From assembly GCA_017545365.1 (NCBI GenBank), contig JAFWOP010000033.1, positions 62,001 through 126,000 on the forward strand: a stretch of DNA of 64,000 nucleotides, read 5' to 3'. Below, piece by piece: positions 41,218-50,857 of this stretch (the first letter of the stretch is position 1; the number at the start of each line of letters is the position of its first letter). The notes under the pieces were generated by a model, which had not been told where the DNA came from, ran no database searches, and saw only the letters and a list, made by a program, of their open reading frames with translations. The position numbers and the translations under genes are program-made. The stretch comes from Bacteroidales bacterium (GTDB taxonomy: Bacteria > Bacteroidota > Bacteroidia > Bacteroidales > P3).

Positions 41218-42263
41218 ACTTGTTGAAAGATAGAATTCAGGCCTATATCGATGATATCCAGGCCACACAGATTGAGAAATTCCAAGACAGAGCCACTGAT
41301 GTCGAACTCTTTAGAGTGAAGTATTTGGGCAAGAAAGGCATTATCGCCGACCTCTTCGAGCAGTTCAAGAGTGTGCCAAATGAGGAGAAAAAGGATTTGG
41401 GCAAGGCGTTGAACATGCTCAAGGTGACGGCTATGAACAAGATAGAAGAGTTCAAGGTTTTCGTTGAAGACCATCAGGATCAAGCGACAACCGGCGACTT
41501 GACCATGCCCACCGATTTTGCCGAGCTTGGCAGCCGCCATGTGCTGTCGGTGGTGATGAACGAAATCACGGAGATTTTCTCGCATATCGGCTTCTCCGTG
41601 GCCGAGTCGGTTGAAATAGAGGACGACTGGCATCTCTTCTCCGCTTTGAATTTCCCGCCCGACCATCCTGCGCGCGATATGCAAGACACCTTCTTTGTGG
41701 AGAAGGAGGAGGGCAGACAGGAGGTGGCGTTGCGCACCCATACCTCGTCGGTGCAGGTTCGTGTGATGGAGAACAACAGGCCGCCCATCCGCATCATAGC
41801 CCCTGGGCGTGTGTTCCGCAACGAGGCCATCAGCGCACGCGCCCACTGCATTTTCCATCAGGTGGAAGCATTGTATGTGGATAAGAACGTGTCGTTTGCC
41901 GACTTGAAGCAGACGTTGCTCTATTTCGCTAAAGAAATGTTCGGCGAGCAGACTCAAATACGTCTGCGCCCTTCTTATTTCCCTTTCACAGAACCGTCGG
42001 CTGAGATGGACATCTCCTGCGGCATCTGCGGAGGCAAGGGTTGCAATATCTGTAAGGGTACGGGCTGGCTGGAAATCCTAGGATGCGGCATGGTAGACCC
42101 CAACGTGCTCAAGGCTTCAGGCATCGACCCCAACGAGTACAGCGGATTTGCTCTCGGCATGGGTGTGGAGCGCATGGCCATGCTGAAATACCAAATTCGT
42201 GACCTCCGTCTCTATTTTGAGAACGACCTCAGATTCTTGAAGCAGTTTGACGCAATTGTGTAG
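41214..42263 (+). CDS. pheS: Phenylalanine--tRNA ligase alpha subunit
   Basis: 349 residues. N-terminal coiled coil, then class II synthetase motifs: motif 2 around GRVFRNEAISARAHCIFHQVE and motif 3 GFALGMGVERMAMLKYQ. A four-Cys knuckle (SCGICGGKGCNICKGTGW) sits in the family-typical place before EILGCGMV. It charges tRNA-Phe as an alpha2-beta2 enzyme; pheT is not in the window. Translation appears coupled to the cyclophilin gene. Confidence 0.97.
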   Translation: MNLLKDRIQAYIDDIQATQIEKFQDRATDVELFRVKYLGKKGIIADLFEQFKSVPNEEKKDLGKALNMLKVTAMNKIEEFKVFVEDHQDQATTGDLTMPTDFAELGSRHVLSVVMNEITEIFSHIGFSVAESVEIEDDWHLFSALNFPPDHPARDMQDTFFVEKEEGRQEVALRTHTSSVQVRVMENNRPPIRIIAPGRVFRNEAISARAHCIFHQVEALYVDKNVSFADLKQTLLYFAKEMFGEQTQIRLRPSYFPFTEPSAEMDISCGICGGKGCNICKGTGWLEILGCGMVDPNVLKASGIDPNEYSGFALGMGVERMAMLKYQIRDLRLYFENDLRFLKQFDAIV

Positions 42264-42309
42264 AAGGCAAGGCAAGGTAGCGTCATCAGTATCATACCGA
42301 TTTGACTCT

Positions 42310-42678
42310 ATGAGTATTATCACACTCCAAGGAATGCGTTTTTATTCCTATCATGGATGCTTTGCCGAGGAGCAGACCATCGGCACAAATTTCTTGGTGG
42401 ATTTGTCGTTTGTGACGGACACTTCCAAGGCGCAGCAGACCGACAATATAGCGGACACAGTGAGCTATTTGGATGTGTACCAGACGCTGAAAAAAGAGAT
42501 GCAGAAACCCTCGCACCTTTTGGAACATGTGGGCGACAGAATAGGGGAGACGCTGCTCAGGAAGTACCCTGCGATAGACTCGGTCAGGGTGAAGGTTTCG
42601 AAACTCAACCCCCCGTTGGGCGGGCAGTTGGATTCAGTGTCGGTGGAGATTACAAAAGCCCGTTCTCAGCAAAACTGA
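42310..42678 (+). CDS. folB: Dihydroneopterin aldolase
   Basis: 122 residues from the ATG at 42310, the usual size; the longer ORF start at 42247 overlaps pheS and is rejected. Motifs: LQGMRFYSYHGCFAEEQTIG (catalytic region), DTVSYLDVYQTLK, HLLEHVGDRIGE and the C-terminal VRVKVSKLNPPLGGQ. It converts dihydroneopterin to hydroxymethyl-dihydropterin in folate synthesis. Its 3' end overlaps convergent radC by 29 bases. Confidence 0.94.
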   Translation: MSIITLQGMRFYSYHGCFAEEQTIGTNFLVDLSFVTDTSKAQQTDNIADTVSYLDVYQTLKKEMQKPSHLLEHVGDRIGETLLRKYPAIDSVRVKVSKLNPPLGGQLDSVSVEITKARSQQN

Positions 42679-43384
42679 AATAGTCGGGTTTGCCGCTGGG
42701 GCGAACACCTATGATGAGGTGTTCAATCAGTTTGACATTCAATATGCTGCCTGCACTGGCAATGCGTTTGGTCAGCTCTTTGTCGGCTTGGCTGGGTGTG
42801 AGGTTGCCGGAGGGGTGGTTGTGGACTACGGCTAGTGCAACGGAGTTGTGTTCCAGGGCGGCGCGGAAAATAATGCGGAGGTCGACGGTGGTCTGGGTGA
42901 GTCCGCCAGCACCAATCCGTTGTCTCCAAGTTACTTTGTTCCTTTGGTTTAGATAGATGGCCCAAAACTCCTCAGTGGGGAGGTCGACGATGCTGGATGC
43001 GATGAAGCGGAAGAGGTCGTCGCTACTGCGTATGATGTCCTCCTTGTCGGAATTGACCTCTCCCAGCATGCGGTTGCCCAGTTCGAGGGCTGCAAGGATG
43101 GTGACGGCTTTGGCCATCCCGAGGCCTTTGTTGCTGTTTTGCAGGTCGCTCACTTCGAGCCGAGCCAGCTCGCTAAGGCGGCCGTTGGCTTGGATAAGGA
43201 TAGACTTGGCCAAATCGATGGCACTGGCACCGGGGATGCCAGTGCGCAACAAGATGGCTATCAGTTCGCTGTCGGTAAGGCTTTTCTTACCTTGCTTGAC
43301 CATCTTCTCACGTGGGCGGTCGTCCTCATCCCATTGTGAGATGGGGAGGTGCCGGAGGGTTTGCTCTGCTTTGTCGTTTTTCAT
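42650..43384 (-). CDS. radC: RadC family JAB-domain protein
   Basis: 244 residues from the ATG at 43384. The TTG at 43402 lies inside the promoter's -7 box and is therefore not the start. A helix-hairpin-helix region (LARLEVSDLQNSNKGLGMAKA) precedes the JAMM metal motif HNHPSGNLTPSQAD. RadC proteins were linked to DNA repair but their activity is unproven. It is divergent from secDF, sharing a 100-bp control region. Confidence 0.93.
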   Translation of the reverse strand: MKNDKAEQTLRHLPISQWDEDDRPREKMVKQGKKSLTDSELIAILLRTGIPGASAIDLAKSILIQANGRLSELARLEVSDLQNSNKGLGMAKAVTILAALELGNRMLGEVNSDKEDIIRSSDDLFRFIASSIVDLPTEEFWAIYLNQRNKVTWRQRIGAGGLTQTTVDLRIIFRAALEHNSVALAVVHNHPSGNLTPSQADKELTKRIASAGSILNVKLIEHLIIGVRPSGKPDYFSFAENGLL

Positions 43385-43399
43385 GCCGGTATTTTTTTG

Positions 43400-43407
43400 C
43401 AAAAATA
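43400..43407 (-). promoter_or_regulatory. radC -7 box
   Basis: TATTTTTG on the minus strand, 15 nt before the radC ATG at 43384. Confidence 0.6.
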
Positions 43408-43450
43408 CATCTTTTTTTTGGAAAAACCTTGTTGTGTCGAGTTTTTTTCA

Positions 43451-43458
43451 TATCTTTG
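43451..43458 (+). promoter_or_regulatory. secDF -7 box
   Basis: TATCTTTG, exact consensus, 47 nt before the secDF ATG. It lies about 45 bp from the divergent radC box. Confidence 0.65.
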
Positions 43459-43505
43459 CATGTTCAAATAGAGTAATAACTAAATATAACTTTAATACGT
43501 AAGAT

Positions 43506-46500
43506 ATGCAGAATAAAGGACTTATTAAATTTCTTACATGGGCATTTGTCTTAGTGTGTTTGTATCAATTGTCGTTTACTTTTGTTACAAGCAGGGTGGA
43601 GAAGAACGCTTCCGCGGTGGCAGACGCCTATGTTCAGAGTGCAACAACACAAAATTTCATCAATGCCAAAGCCAACGGTGATGAGCTGTATGCCCAGACG
43701 CTGAAAGACTCGCTTCAGGTGGCTCGTGAGACCCAGTACCTTGACTCCATGGCAAGTGAGAAAGTATACCTCGGATTTACCTACCGTCAGTGCCAAGCCC
43801 GCGAAATCAACCTCGGTCTGGACCTGAAAGGCGGTATGAACGTGATGCTTGAAGTCTCGACCGTTGATGTGGTTCGTGCTCTCGCCAGCCACACAGAGGA
43901 CTCTGTCTTCAACAAGGCCATCGACATGGCCGTCGCCAACCAGAAGAGAACGACCAACCGTGACTTCGTCTCGCTGTTCTACGACGCCATCCGTGAGGTG
44001 AACCCCAATGTTCAGCTGGCTCCCTATTTCAACACTCAGCTGCGCGACCGCATCAAATTGAATGACGACAACGATGCTGTCATCCGCGTGGTGAAAGAAG
44101 AGGCCGCCGGTGCTTATGACCGTACCTATGAAATCCTCCGTCAACGTATCGACAAGTTCGGTGTCGCCCAGCCCACCATCCAGCAGTTGCGTGCCTCCGA
44201 GCGTATCCTTGTCGAGCTCCCCGGCGTAAAGGACCCCCAGCGTGTCCGCAAGCTCCTCCAAGGCACTGCCCAGTTGGAGTTCTGGCTGACCTATGATAAT
44301 GCCGAGGCCTATCAGATGCTTGAAAAGGCCGACAAATATATTGCTTCAATCGGTGGCACCGAGGAACAGGCCGAGACCGCTTCCGAAGACACTGCTGCTG
44401 TCGCAGAGGCTGCCGACACCAACGCCCTCCTGAGCGCACTGAATGACGAGAAGGAGAGCGATGTCGAATCCACTATGAGCGAGTTCGCCAAAGACCATCC
44501 CCTCTTCAATGAGAATATGCTCATGCCGAATATCAATGAACAGGGCGGTCTCCTCAACGGTCCGGTTGTGGGTTATGCCCGCGCCAAGAGCCGCGACGAA
44601 ATCAGCCGTCTTATCAATATGGCCTTCGACAAGAAGGTTCTTGACAGCCGCACTGTGAAGTTCCTCTGGAGCGCCAAACCCATTAAGGACGGTTCTGATG
44701 TCTATCAGCTTTTTGCCATTCGCATCAATACGCGTGACGGTTCCGCATTACTCGACGGTGGTGTTATCACCGATGCCCGCCAGGACTTCAGCAATGCAGG
44801 CGGCAACGAGATTTCTATGACTATGAATAATGAAGGTGCGCGCGAGTGGAAGCGTATCACGGGTGAGAATGTTGGGAAGTGCATCGCTATCGTCCTTGAC
44901 GACTTAGTGTATTCCGCTCCCGTCGTGAACGGCGAGATTGCAGGTGGGCGCTCCTCCATCACTGGCGACTTCACGCTGGAAGAGGCCAAAGACCTGGCCA
45001 ATATCCTGAAGTCTGGTAAGCTCCCTGCTCCTGCCGTTATAGTCCAGGAGGCCGTCGTGGGTCCTTCGTTGGGTCAGGAGTCCATCCACAGAGGTCTTAT
45101 CTCCTTCATCCTGGCCTTCGTCATTGTGCTGCTCTACATGGTTGTGTTCTACAACCGCGGCGGTTGGGTGTCGGTTGTCGCGCTGATTACCAATATCTTC
45201 CTGCTGATGGGTGTTCTTGCCTCCATCGGCTCAGTTCTGACGATGCCGGGTATCGCAGGTATCGTACTCACCTTGGCCATGGCTGTTGACGGTAACGTCA
45301 TTATATACGAGCGTATCAAAGAAGAGTTGCGCGCGGGCAAGAGCCTCGTGAACTCGGTGGACGAAGGTTTCAAGAATGCTCTCTCTGCCATTATCGACGG
45401 CCAGGTGACCACCTTCCTCCTGGGCCTCGTTCTTATCATGTTCGGTTCCGGCCCTGTGCAAGGCTTTGCAGTCACCCTCTGCATCGGTATTGCCACCTCG
45501 CTGTTCACTTCTATCTTTATCACCCGTCTCTGCATCGACTGGATGTTGAACCACAAGAAGAAGATGAACTTCTCCTTCCCCTTCTCCGAAAACTTCATGC
45601 GCGACGCTCACGTCGATTTCATCGGCAAGCGCAAAGTGTTCTATATAATCGCATGTTGTGCTATCGCCATCTGCCTGATTGGTATCATCGGCCGTGGTTT
45701 GAGCCGCGGTATCGATTTCACTGGTGGACGCACCTATGTGGTTCGTTTCGACCAGCCCGTCAACGCAGTTGATGTCCGCGCCTCTTTGAACGATCAGTTC
45801 GGCGAGGCCCCCGAGGTGAAGACCTATGGTCCCAGCTCGCAGTTGAAGATTACCACCAAGTATAAAGTCAATGAGGATGGTGAAGCTGTCAACAACGAGA
45901 TTGCAACCCTCCTGTACAACGGCACGAAAGACTACTTCGCCAACGGCATCACCGAGGACGAGTTCCGCAGCACCGAGACCAATCCTCTTGGTATTATCCA
46001 GTCCGAGCAGGTGGGCGCCACCATTGCAAACGACTTGGTGCGCAACGCTTTCTTGGCCGTTATCGGAGGTCTGTTGGTTATGTTCGTCTACATCGGGCTC
46101 CGCTTCCGCAGCTGGCGTTTTGGTGTGGGTAGTGTCACTGCTCTGGCTCATGACACCATCTTGGTCATTGGTGCCTTTGCCCTCCTGCATGGTCTTCTCC
46201 CCTTCAACCTCGATGTCGACCAGTCGTTCATCGCTGCTGTGTTGACAGTCATCGGTTACTCTATCAATGCTACCGTGGTTATCTTCGACCGCGTGCGCGA
46301 ATATCGCAAACTTTACCCCAAACGTGACCTCAAAACTCATATGAACGATGCCATCAACTCCACATTGGCTCGTACCATCAACACTAGCGGCACCACTTTC
46401 TTCACCCTGCTGATGATGTTTATCTTTGGCGGTGAGGTAATCCGCGGCTTTATCTTCGCAATCCTGGTCGGTGTTCTCTGCGGTGTCTTCTCGTCGGTGT

Positions 46501-46571
46501 GCATAGCTTGCTCCGTCGTGTATGAGATTTCCCGCAAAGAAAAGATGCTGGTTGCCCAGGGAACGAAATAG
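43506..46571 (+). CDS. secDF: Fused protein translocase subunit SecDF
   Basis: 1021 residues. The SecD half has the first membrane helix, LGLDLKGGMNVMLEV at about 103, and a large periplasmic P1 domain with RQRIDKFGVAQPTIQ. The SecF half begins near residue 720 with GRGLSRGIDFTGGRTYVVRF and includes FDRVREYRKLYP. Both halves carry six membrane helices. The D/R pair regions used for proton-driven pulling (AMAVDGNVIIYERIKEE; ATVVIFDRVREY) are present. It aids late stages of Sec export. The fused form is the Bacteroidota norm. Confidence 0.97.
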   Translation: MQNKGLIKFLTWAFVLVCLYQLSFTFVTSRVEKNASAVADAYVQSATTQNFINAKANGDELYAQTLKDSLQVARETQYLDSMASEKVYLGFTYRQCQAREINLGLDLKGGMNVMLEVSTVDVVRALASHTEDSVFNKAIDMAVANQKRTTNRDFVSLFYDAIREVNPNVQLAPYFNTQLRDRIKLNDDNDAVIRVVKEEAAGAYDRTYEILRQRIDKFGVAQPTIQQLRASERILVELPGVKDPQRVRKLLQGTAQLEFWLTYDNAEAYQMLEKADKYIASIGGTEEQAETASEDTAAVAEAADTNALLSALNDEKESDVESTMSEFAKDHPLFNENMLMPNINEQGGLLNGPVVGYARAKSRDEISRLINMAFDKKVLDSRTVKFLWSAKPIKDGSDVYQLFAIRINTRDGSALLDGGVITDARQDFSNAGGNEISMTMNNEGAREWKRITGENVGKCIAIVLDDLVYSAPVVNGEIAGGRSSITGDFTLEEAKDLANILKSGKLPAPAVIVQEAVVGPSLGQESIHRGLISFILAFVIVLLYMVVFYNRGGWVSVVALITNIFLLMGVLASIGSVLTMPGIAGIVLTLAMAVDGNVIIYERIKEELRAGKSLVNSVDEGFKNALSAIIDGQVTTFLLGLVLIMFGSGPVQGFAVTLCIGIATSLFTSIFITRLCIDWMLNHKKKMNFSFPFSENFMRDAHVDFIGKRKVFYIIACCAIAICLIGIIGRGLSRGIDFTGGRTYVVRFDQPVNAVDVRASLNDQFGEAPEVKTYGPSSQLKITTKYKVNEDGEAVNNEIATLLYNGTKDYFANGITEDEFRSTETNPLGIIQSEQVGATIANDLVRNAFLAVIGGLLVMFVYIGLRFRSWRFGVGSVTALAHDTILVIGAFALLHGLLPFNLDVDQSFIAAVLTVIGYSINATVVIFDRVREYRKLYPKRDLKTHMNDAINSTLARTINTSGTTFFTLLMMFIFGGEVIRGFIFAILVGVLCGVFSSVCIACSVVYEISRKEKMLVAQGTK

Positions 46572-46602
46572 AAAGAACTATAGAGGATAATCTTAGTATA
46601 TA

Positions 46603-47034
46603 ATGAACGGTTTCCTTATATTTTTGGCAGTGGCTCTCTGGTTCGGGCTGAAGGTACGCAAGGCGTATCAGAAACAAATGTCCGAACTGGGGAGTGGCAC
46701 TCCTTCTGATGAGGGCACTGTCAAGAATGCCTTCGAGTCACTCTTTGACGACACACAGGAAGCGAGACCTTCAAGCGCTTCGTCCCCATTCTCTTCCGAG
46801 GTGGGGTCGGCTGGCTACTTCAGCTATGAGACGGAAACGGCGCAGGGCATGTCTTCCAGCAAGCCTTCCCAGCCGCTCTATCATGCTGCCTCATCCCAGC
46901 CGGCAGGCTCGGCCAGCGTTGTGGGCAATGATGCTGCGGGAGCTGTCGATTTCGACCTCCGCCAGGCCTTTATTTATGATGCTATCCTTAATAATAAGTA
47001 TCTTTCCGAAATACAACCCTCTGAAATTAATTAA
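46603..47034 (+). CDS. Small membrane-anchored protein of unknown function
   Basis: 143 residues. One N-terminal membrane helix (MNGFLIFLAVALWFGLK), then a Ser/Ala/Gly-rich low-complexity stretch, ending in FDLRQAFIYDAILNNKYL. This C-terminal motif recurs in small membrane proteins of Bacteroidales. It lies between secDF (31 nt) and the TonB receptor (23 nt), so it may ride on the secDF transcript. Confidence 0.7.
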   Translation: MNGFLIFLAVALWFGLKVRKAYQKQMSELGSGTPSDEGTVKNAFESLFDDTQEARPSSASSPFSSEVGSAGYFSYETETAQGMSSSKPSQPLYHAASSQPAGSASVVGNDAAGAVDFDLRQAFIYDAILNNKYLSEIQPSEIN

Positions 47035-47057
47035 TCCATTGTAGTAATAATACCTAA

Positions 47058-50000
47058 ATGAGTATGTTTAGAAAAGTACTAATGACAATCGGTCTGCTGC
47101 TGATGGCGAACATCGTCCTCGCGCAGGGTACTATTAAAGGTACCATTATCGATCCGAAGACAAAAGAGCCTGTGCCTTTTGCCAACGTCGTTGCTAAGCA
47201 AGACGGAAAACAAATCAAGGGTACGCAGACAGACATGGAAGGTAATTTTACGCTTAGGCCGCTGCCTGTGGGTCAGTATGACATCCAGGCATCCTGTGTG
47301 GGTTACAATACCTACACACGTGAAGGCTTCACCGTGAAGGCCTCTGGTATCTCGCCCTGTAACATTGAACTCACCCAGTCTTCGAAGACTTTGGAAGTGG
47401 TCGAGATCAAGGAGCACAAAAACCCGATTATCGATATCGGATCCGCCGAAAGCGGCCAACGTATGACAGCAGATGATATTGCCCACATGCCGGGTACTTC
47501 CATCGAGAGCATCGTTGCAGCTGTCGGTGGTGTCGGATATAGCGACGGTGGTACTAGCACCGCTCGTGGTGAGGAAGGTATGGTAACCATGACCAGCGGC
47601 GTCCGCAAGCGTACGGGTGTCAACGTGCCTAAGGAGGCTATCGCCGAAATCCAGGTGATTCTTGGCGGTACCCCCGCCCACATCGGTGAGGCTATCGGTG
47701 GTACCCAGATTATCACCCTCAAACCGCCAACCAGTCAGTTCAAAGGCGTTCTCCGTTATGAGACCATCCTTGACTACCGTATGTACAATTACTTAATGGC
47801 ATACCTTACCGGTCCTGTCATCAAGAAGGATATTAAAGACGAAAATGGTCAAAAGACAGGCGACCAGACGATGGTCGGTTTCCGTTTTACCATTGAGGGG
47901 AAAACCCAGAATAATAGCTTCTATCGTCCCAGAGGCTATCGCTATCGTGTGGTCAACGATGCTTTAGTGCGTCAGCTCGAACAGGCTCCTATTAGTTACG
48001 ACCCAGTGACTGGTGCTGTCAACTATGCTGCTGAGTCCGGTCTCTATGCCGACGACTTTGTCGAAATCACCAAACTCACCAAAGACGACTTTGGCGGTGA
48101 TGCAAGCCGTGTACCCAACACCCGTAGCTATTCTCTCAGCACCCAGTTGGCATTCAACATCAGTTTCTCTGATTATGCCACCCTCACCCTCACTGGTGAC
48201 TTCAGCTACAGTTATGGCCCCAACACCAGCCTCATGCCCCTCAACATGACTCGTTGTGCTAACAATGTGAACAAATACTACAACTGGGCTATTACCGGCG
48301 ACTTCACCCAGCGTTTCCCCGACAATGAAGAAACTTCGGCCAACAATACCGATGGCTCCAGCTCTGAAGGCAAGGCTGTGAAGAATGTGATGTACAACAT
48401 CAGTGCCATGTTCAACCGCGTGCATAGCCAGGACTATAACGAAATCTTCGGCAGCTCCATCAACGATGTCTTCAAGTACGGCTTCAATGGTACCATCGAA
48501 ACTAACCAGGAGCGCACCTATGAGCAGGTGTCTTCCTTCAATTACAATGGTATTTCTCGTACCGCACTGGTTCAAAATGCTTGGAGAAATGTCTACGACT
48601 GGAGCACCTACAGACCTTTTTCCGGCAACCAGATTTATGCCAACTACAACCTCTACCTGTTAGGCATCCCCGAAATTGCCCCTTCCATCTCCAACATCGA
48701 CGTCCTTCGTTATTACAAGGGTCTTGCTAATGGTGATGTTCCTTCTAGTGTGTATAGCCTGCTTAACAATGTGGGTGTCCAGGGAACCACTTTCAGCTAT
48801 TCACAGGTCGACTATATCTACCTTGGTGCCAAGGCTAGTGCCGAAATTAAAGGCCATGCCCTTGAAATTGGTTTCCAATATGACCGTATGGACCAGTCGG
48901 CCTATGCCATCGGTACCACCAAGCTGTGGCAACTGATGCGCGACAATGCCAATGCCCATATCTCACAGCTCGACTTCGCCAATCCTCACTACCGCTGGGT
49001 GGGCACCACCTTGTATGTCGATTATGACAGATTGGTCAACGATGCTGGTCAGACCTATTTCGACAAGCAGTTCCGCGACTATCTTATCGGCCACGGCTAC
49101 GAGGGTGTCAACAGACAGTCTTGGATTGATATCGACCGCTACAACCCCGAAGTCTTCGTCAAGGCTGGCGGTGTTGACATGTTTGCTTCTGACGAGCTGT
49201 TCAACAATGGTACTCCCGTTGTCAGCTACTATGGTTATGACCATGCCGGTAGAAAATATAATGGCAGCAACTGGAGCTTGAGAGACTTCTACAACCCCTC
49301 CAACCCCAAATACCGCCACATCCCCTCTTACACTCCTACTTATTATGCCGGTTATATTGAGGACCAGTTCTACTTCTCCGACCTTATCTTCAACGTGGGT
49401 GTCCGTGTTGACTTCTTCGACGGTAACCAGTATGTGTTGAAAGACCCCTATCTGCTGTATGAGTCCCACACTGTGAAAGACCTCAGAGACGGCTCCACTC
49501 CCTATCAGGGCAATATCTATGCCGGTGCCGGTGACGACTGGGTGGTCTATGTCGATGCAGCTGATGCTGAAGAGCCCACTATCTATGGCTATCGTAGCGG
49601 TTCAACCTGGTATGATGCCAATGGTGTGGAGCTCAGCTCTCCCAACTCCTTGGCTGGTAAATCTGGTAAACCCACTCCTTATCGTACCGTTAAAGGTCAG
49701 AAGGCTCTTACCGACAATACCGTTGGCGAAGAGGCTTTCGAGGACTACAAGACCCAGATTGTTGTTCAGCCTCGTATCGCCTTCTCCTTCCCCGTTGGTG
49801 AAAATTCCCAGTTCAAAGCCAGCTATGACATTATCTCCCGTCGTCCTTCTTCGAACTGGAGAGCCGACTATCTTAGCTACCTCTACATGACTCAGAACAA
49901 CTATATCAACAACCCCAACCTCAAGCCTGAAAGAATCACTAACTATGAACTCGGTTTCCAACAGGCTCTCAACAAGAATTCTGCCGTCAGCATCAGTGCT

Positions 50001-50828
50001 TACTATAAGGAAACCCGCGACCTTATCCAGTTGGTCCAGTATGCCGGTGCCGACCCCAACCAGAACTATTATTCTTACGACAACCTCGACTTCAAAACCA
50101 TCAAGGGTTTGACCATCAGCTATGACCTCCGTCCGACCAAGAACAACATCCGCGTCAACGCCAACTACACCCTTCAGTATGCTGAAGGTACGGGTCTGAC
50201 TTCGACCACCATGACCGAGCTTATCAAGGAAGGTTACACCACCCTGAAGATGCTCAATCCTATCTACGATGACCGTCGTCACGAGTTCAAACTGAGCTTC
50301 GACTTCCGTCTCCTCGGTGGTCCCAAGTACACGGGTCCCACCATCGACCGTATCGTGAAAGATAAGGAGACTGGTGAAGAACGTAGCGAGTCTATCAAGC
50401 TGTTCGAAAACTTTGGTGTCAACTTCGTCGCCTGCGCACAGTCTGGCCGTCCCTACACCAAGGCCTTCAGTCACACCCAGCCCACCATCGTGGGTAGCTA
50501 CTACGGCGCACGTCTGCCCTGGTGCTTCTTCTTCGATGTGATTGTCGACAAGTCCTTCCCCATCAAGGTGGGTAAGCGTCCGACCAACTTTACAGTGGCT
50601 CTCACTGTGAACAACCTCTTCAACATCCGCAACACCTCAAGCGTATTCCCCGTCACGGGTAACACCGAAGACGACGGCTACCTGACCGACCCCGAGACTC
50701 AAACTGTTATCAACAGCTACCTCGACCCACAGTCCTACAGAGACATCTATGCTATCAGCTTAGTCAACAACTATTGGAGATATACTTCTCCTCGTGTCTT
50801 TAAGCTCACTCTGGTATACGCTTTCTAA
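47058..50828 (+). CDS. TonB-dependent outer-membrane receptor (SusC/RagA-like, with regulatory-like domain)
   Basis: 1256 residues. Signal peptide about 1-22, then a carboxypeptidase-regulatory-like domain (GTIKGTIIDPKTKEPVPFAN, about 24-105), a plug (about 125-235, including VAAVGGVGYSDGG and IGGTQIITLKPP), and a long barrel ending in a terminal Phe (TLVYAF). It is predicted to import a large ligand, or to act with the two genes that follow. No SusD partner is encoded next to it; instead a 1594-residue exported protein and a PorV-like barrel follow. Confidence 0.9.
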   Translation: MSMFRKVLMTIGLLLMANIVLAQGTIKGTIIDPKTKEPVPFANVVAKQDGKQIKGTQTDMEGNFTLRPLPVGQYDIQASCVGYNTYTREGFTVKASGISPCNIELTQSSKTLEVVEIKEHKNPIIDIGSAESGQRMTADDIAHMPGTSIESIVAAVGGVGYSDGGTSTARGEEGMVTMTSGVRKRTGVNVPKEAIAEIQVILGGTPAHIGEAIGGTQIITLKPPTSQFKGVLRYETILDYRMYNYLMAYLTGPVIKKDIKDENGQKTGDQTMVGFRFTIEGKTQNNSFYRPRGYRYRVVNDALVRQLEQAPISYDPVTGAVNYAAESGLYADDFVEITKLTKDDFGGDASRVPNTRSYSLSTQLAFNISFSDYATLTLTGDFSYSYGPNTSLMPLNMTRCANNVNKYYNWAITGDFTQRFPDNEETSANNTDGSSSEGKAVKNVMYNISAMFNRVHSQDYNEIFGSSINDVFKYGFNGTIETNQERTYEQVSSFNYNGISRTALVQNAWRNVYDWSTYRPFSGNQIYANYNLYLLGIPEIAPSISNIDVLRYYKGLANGDVPSSVYSLLNNVGVQGTTFSYSQVDYIYLGAKASAEIKGHALEIGFQYDRMDQSAYAIGTTKLWQLMRDNANAHISQLDFANPHYRWVGTTLYVDYDRLVNDAGQTYFDKQFRDYLIGHGYEGVNRQSWIDIDRYNPEVFVKAGGVDMFASDELFNNGTPVVSYYGYDHAGRKYNGSNWSLRDFYNPSNPKYRHIPSYTPTYYAGYIEDQFYFSDLIFNVGVRVDFFDGNQYVLKDPYLLYESHTVKDLRDGSTPYQGNIYAGAGDDWVVYVDAADAEEPTIYGYRSGSTWYDANGVELSSPNSLAGKSGKPTPYRTVKGQKALTDNTVGEEAFEDYKTQIVVQPRIAFSFPVGENSQFKASYDIISRRPSSNWRADYLSYLYMTQNNYINNPNLKPERITNYELGFQQALNKNSAVSISAYYKETRDLIQLVQYAGADPNQNYYSYDNLDFKTIKGLTISYDLRPTKNNIRVNANYTLQYAEGTGLTSTTMTELIKEGYTTLKMLNPIYDDRRHEFKLSFDFRLLGGPKYTGPTIDRIVKDKETGEERSESIKLFENFGVNFVACAQSGRPYTKAFSHTQPTIVGSYYGARLPWCFFFDVIVDKSFPIKVGKRPTNFTVALTVNNLFNIRNTSSVFPVTGNTEDDGYLTDPETQTVINSYLDPQSYRDIYAISLVNNYWRYTSPRVFKLTLVYAF

Positions 50829-50857
50829 TCTACTAACGAGAAAAAATAAATTTGAAT

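Noticed and set aside
45231..46340. 369-codon minus-strand ORF opposite secDF
   Set aside because: Antisense shadow of a well-conserved gene; composition rich in Asp, Glu and His is typical of the reversed frame.
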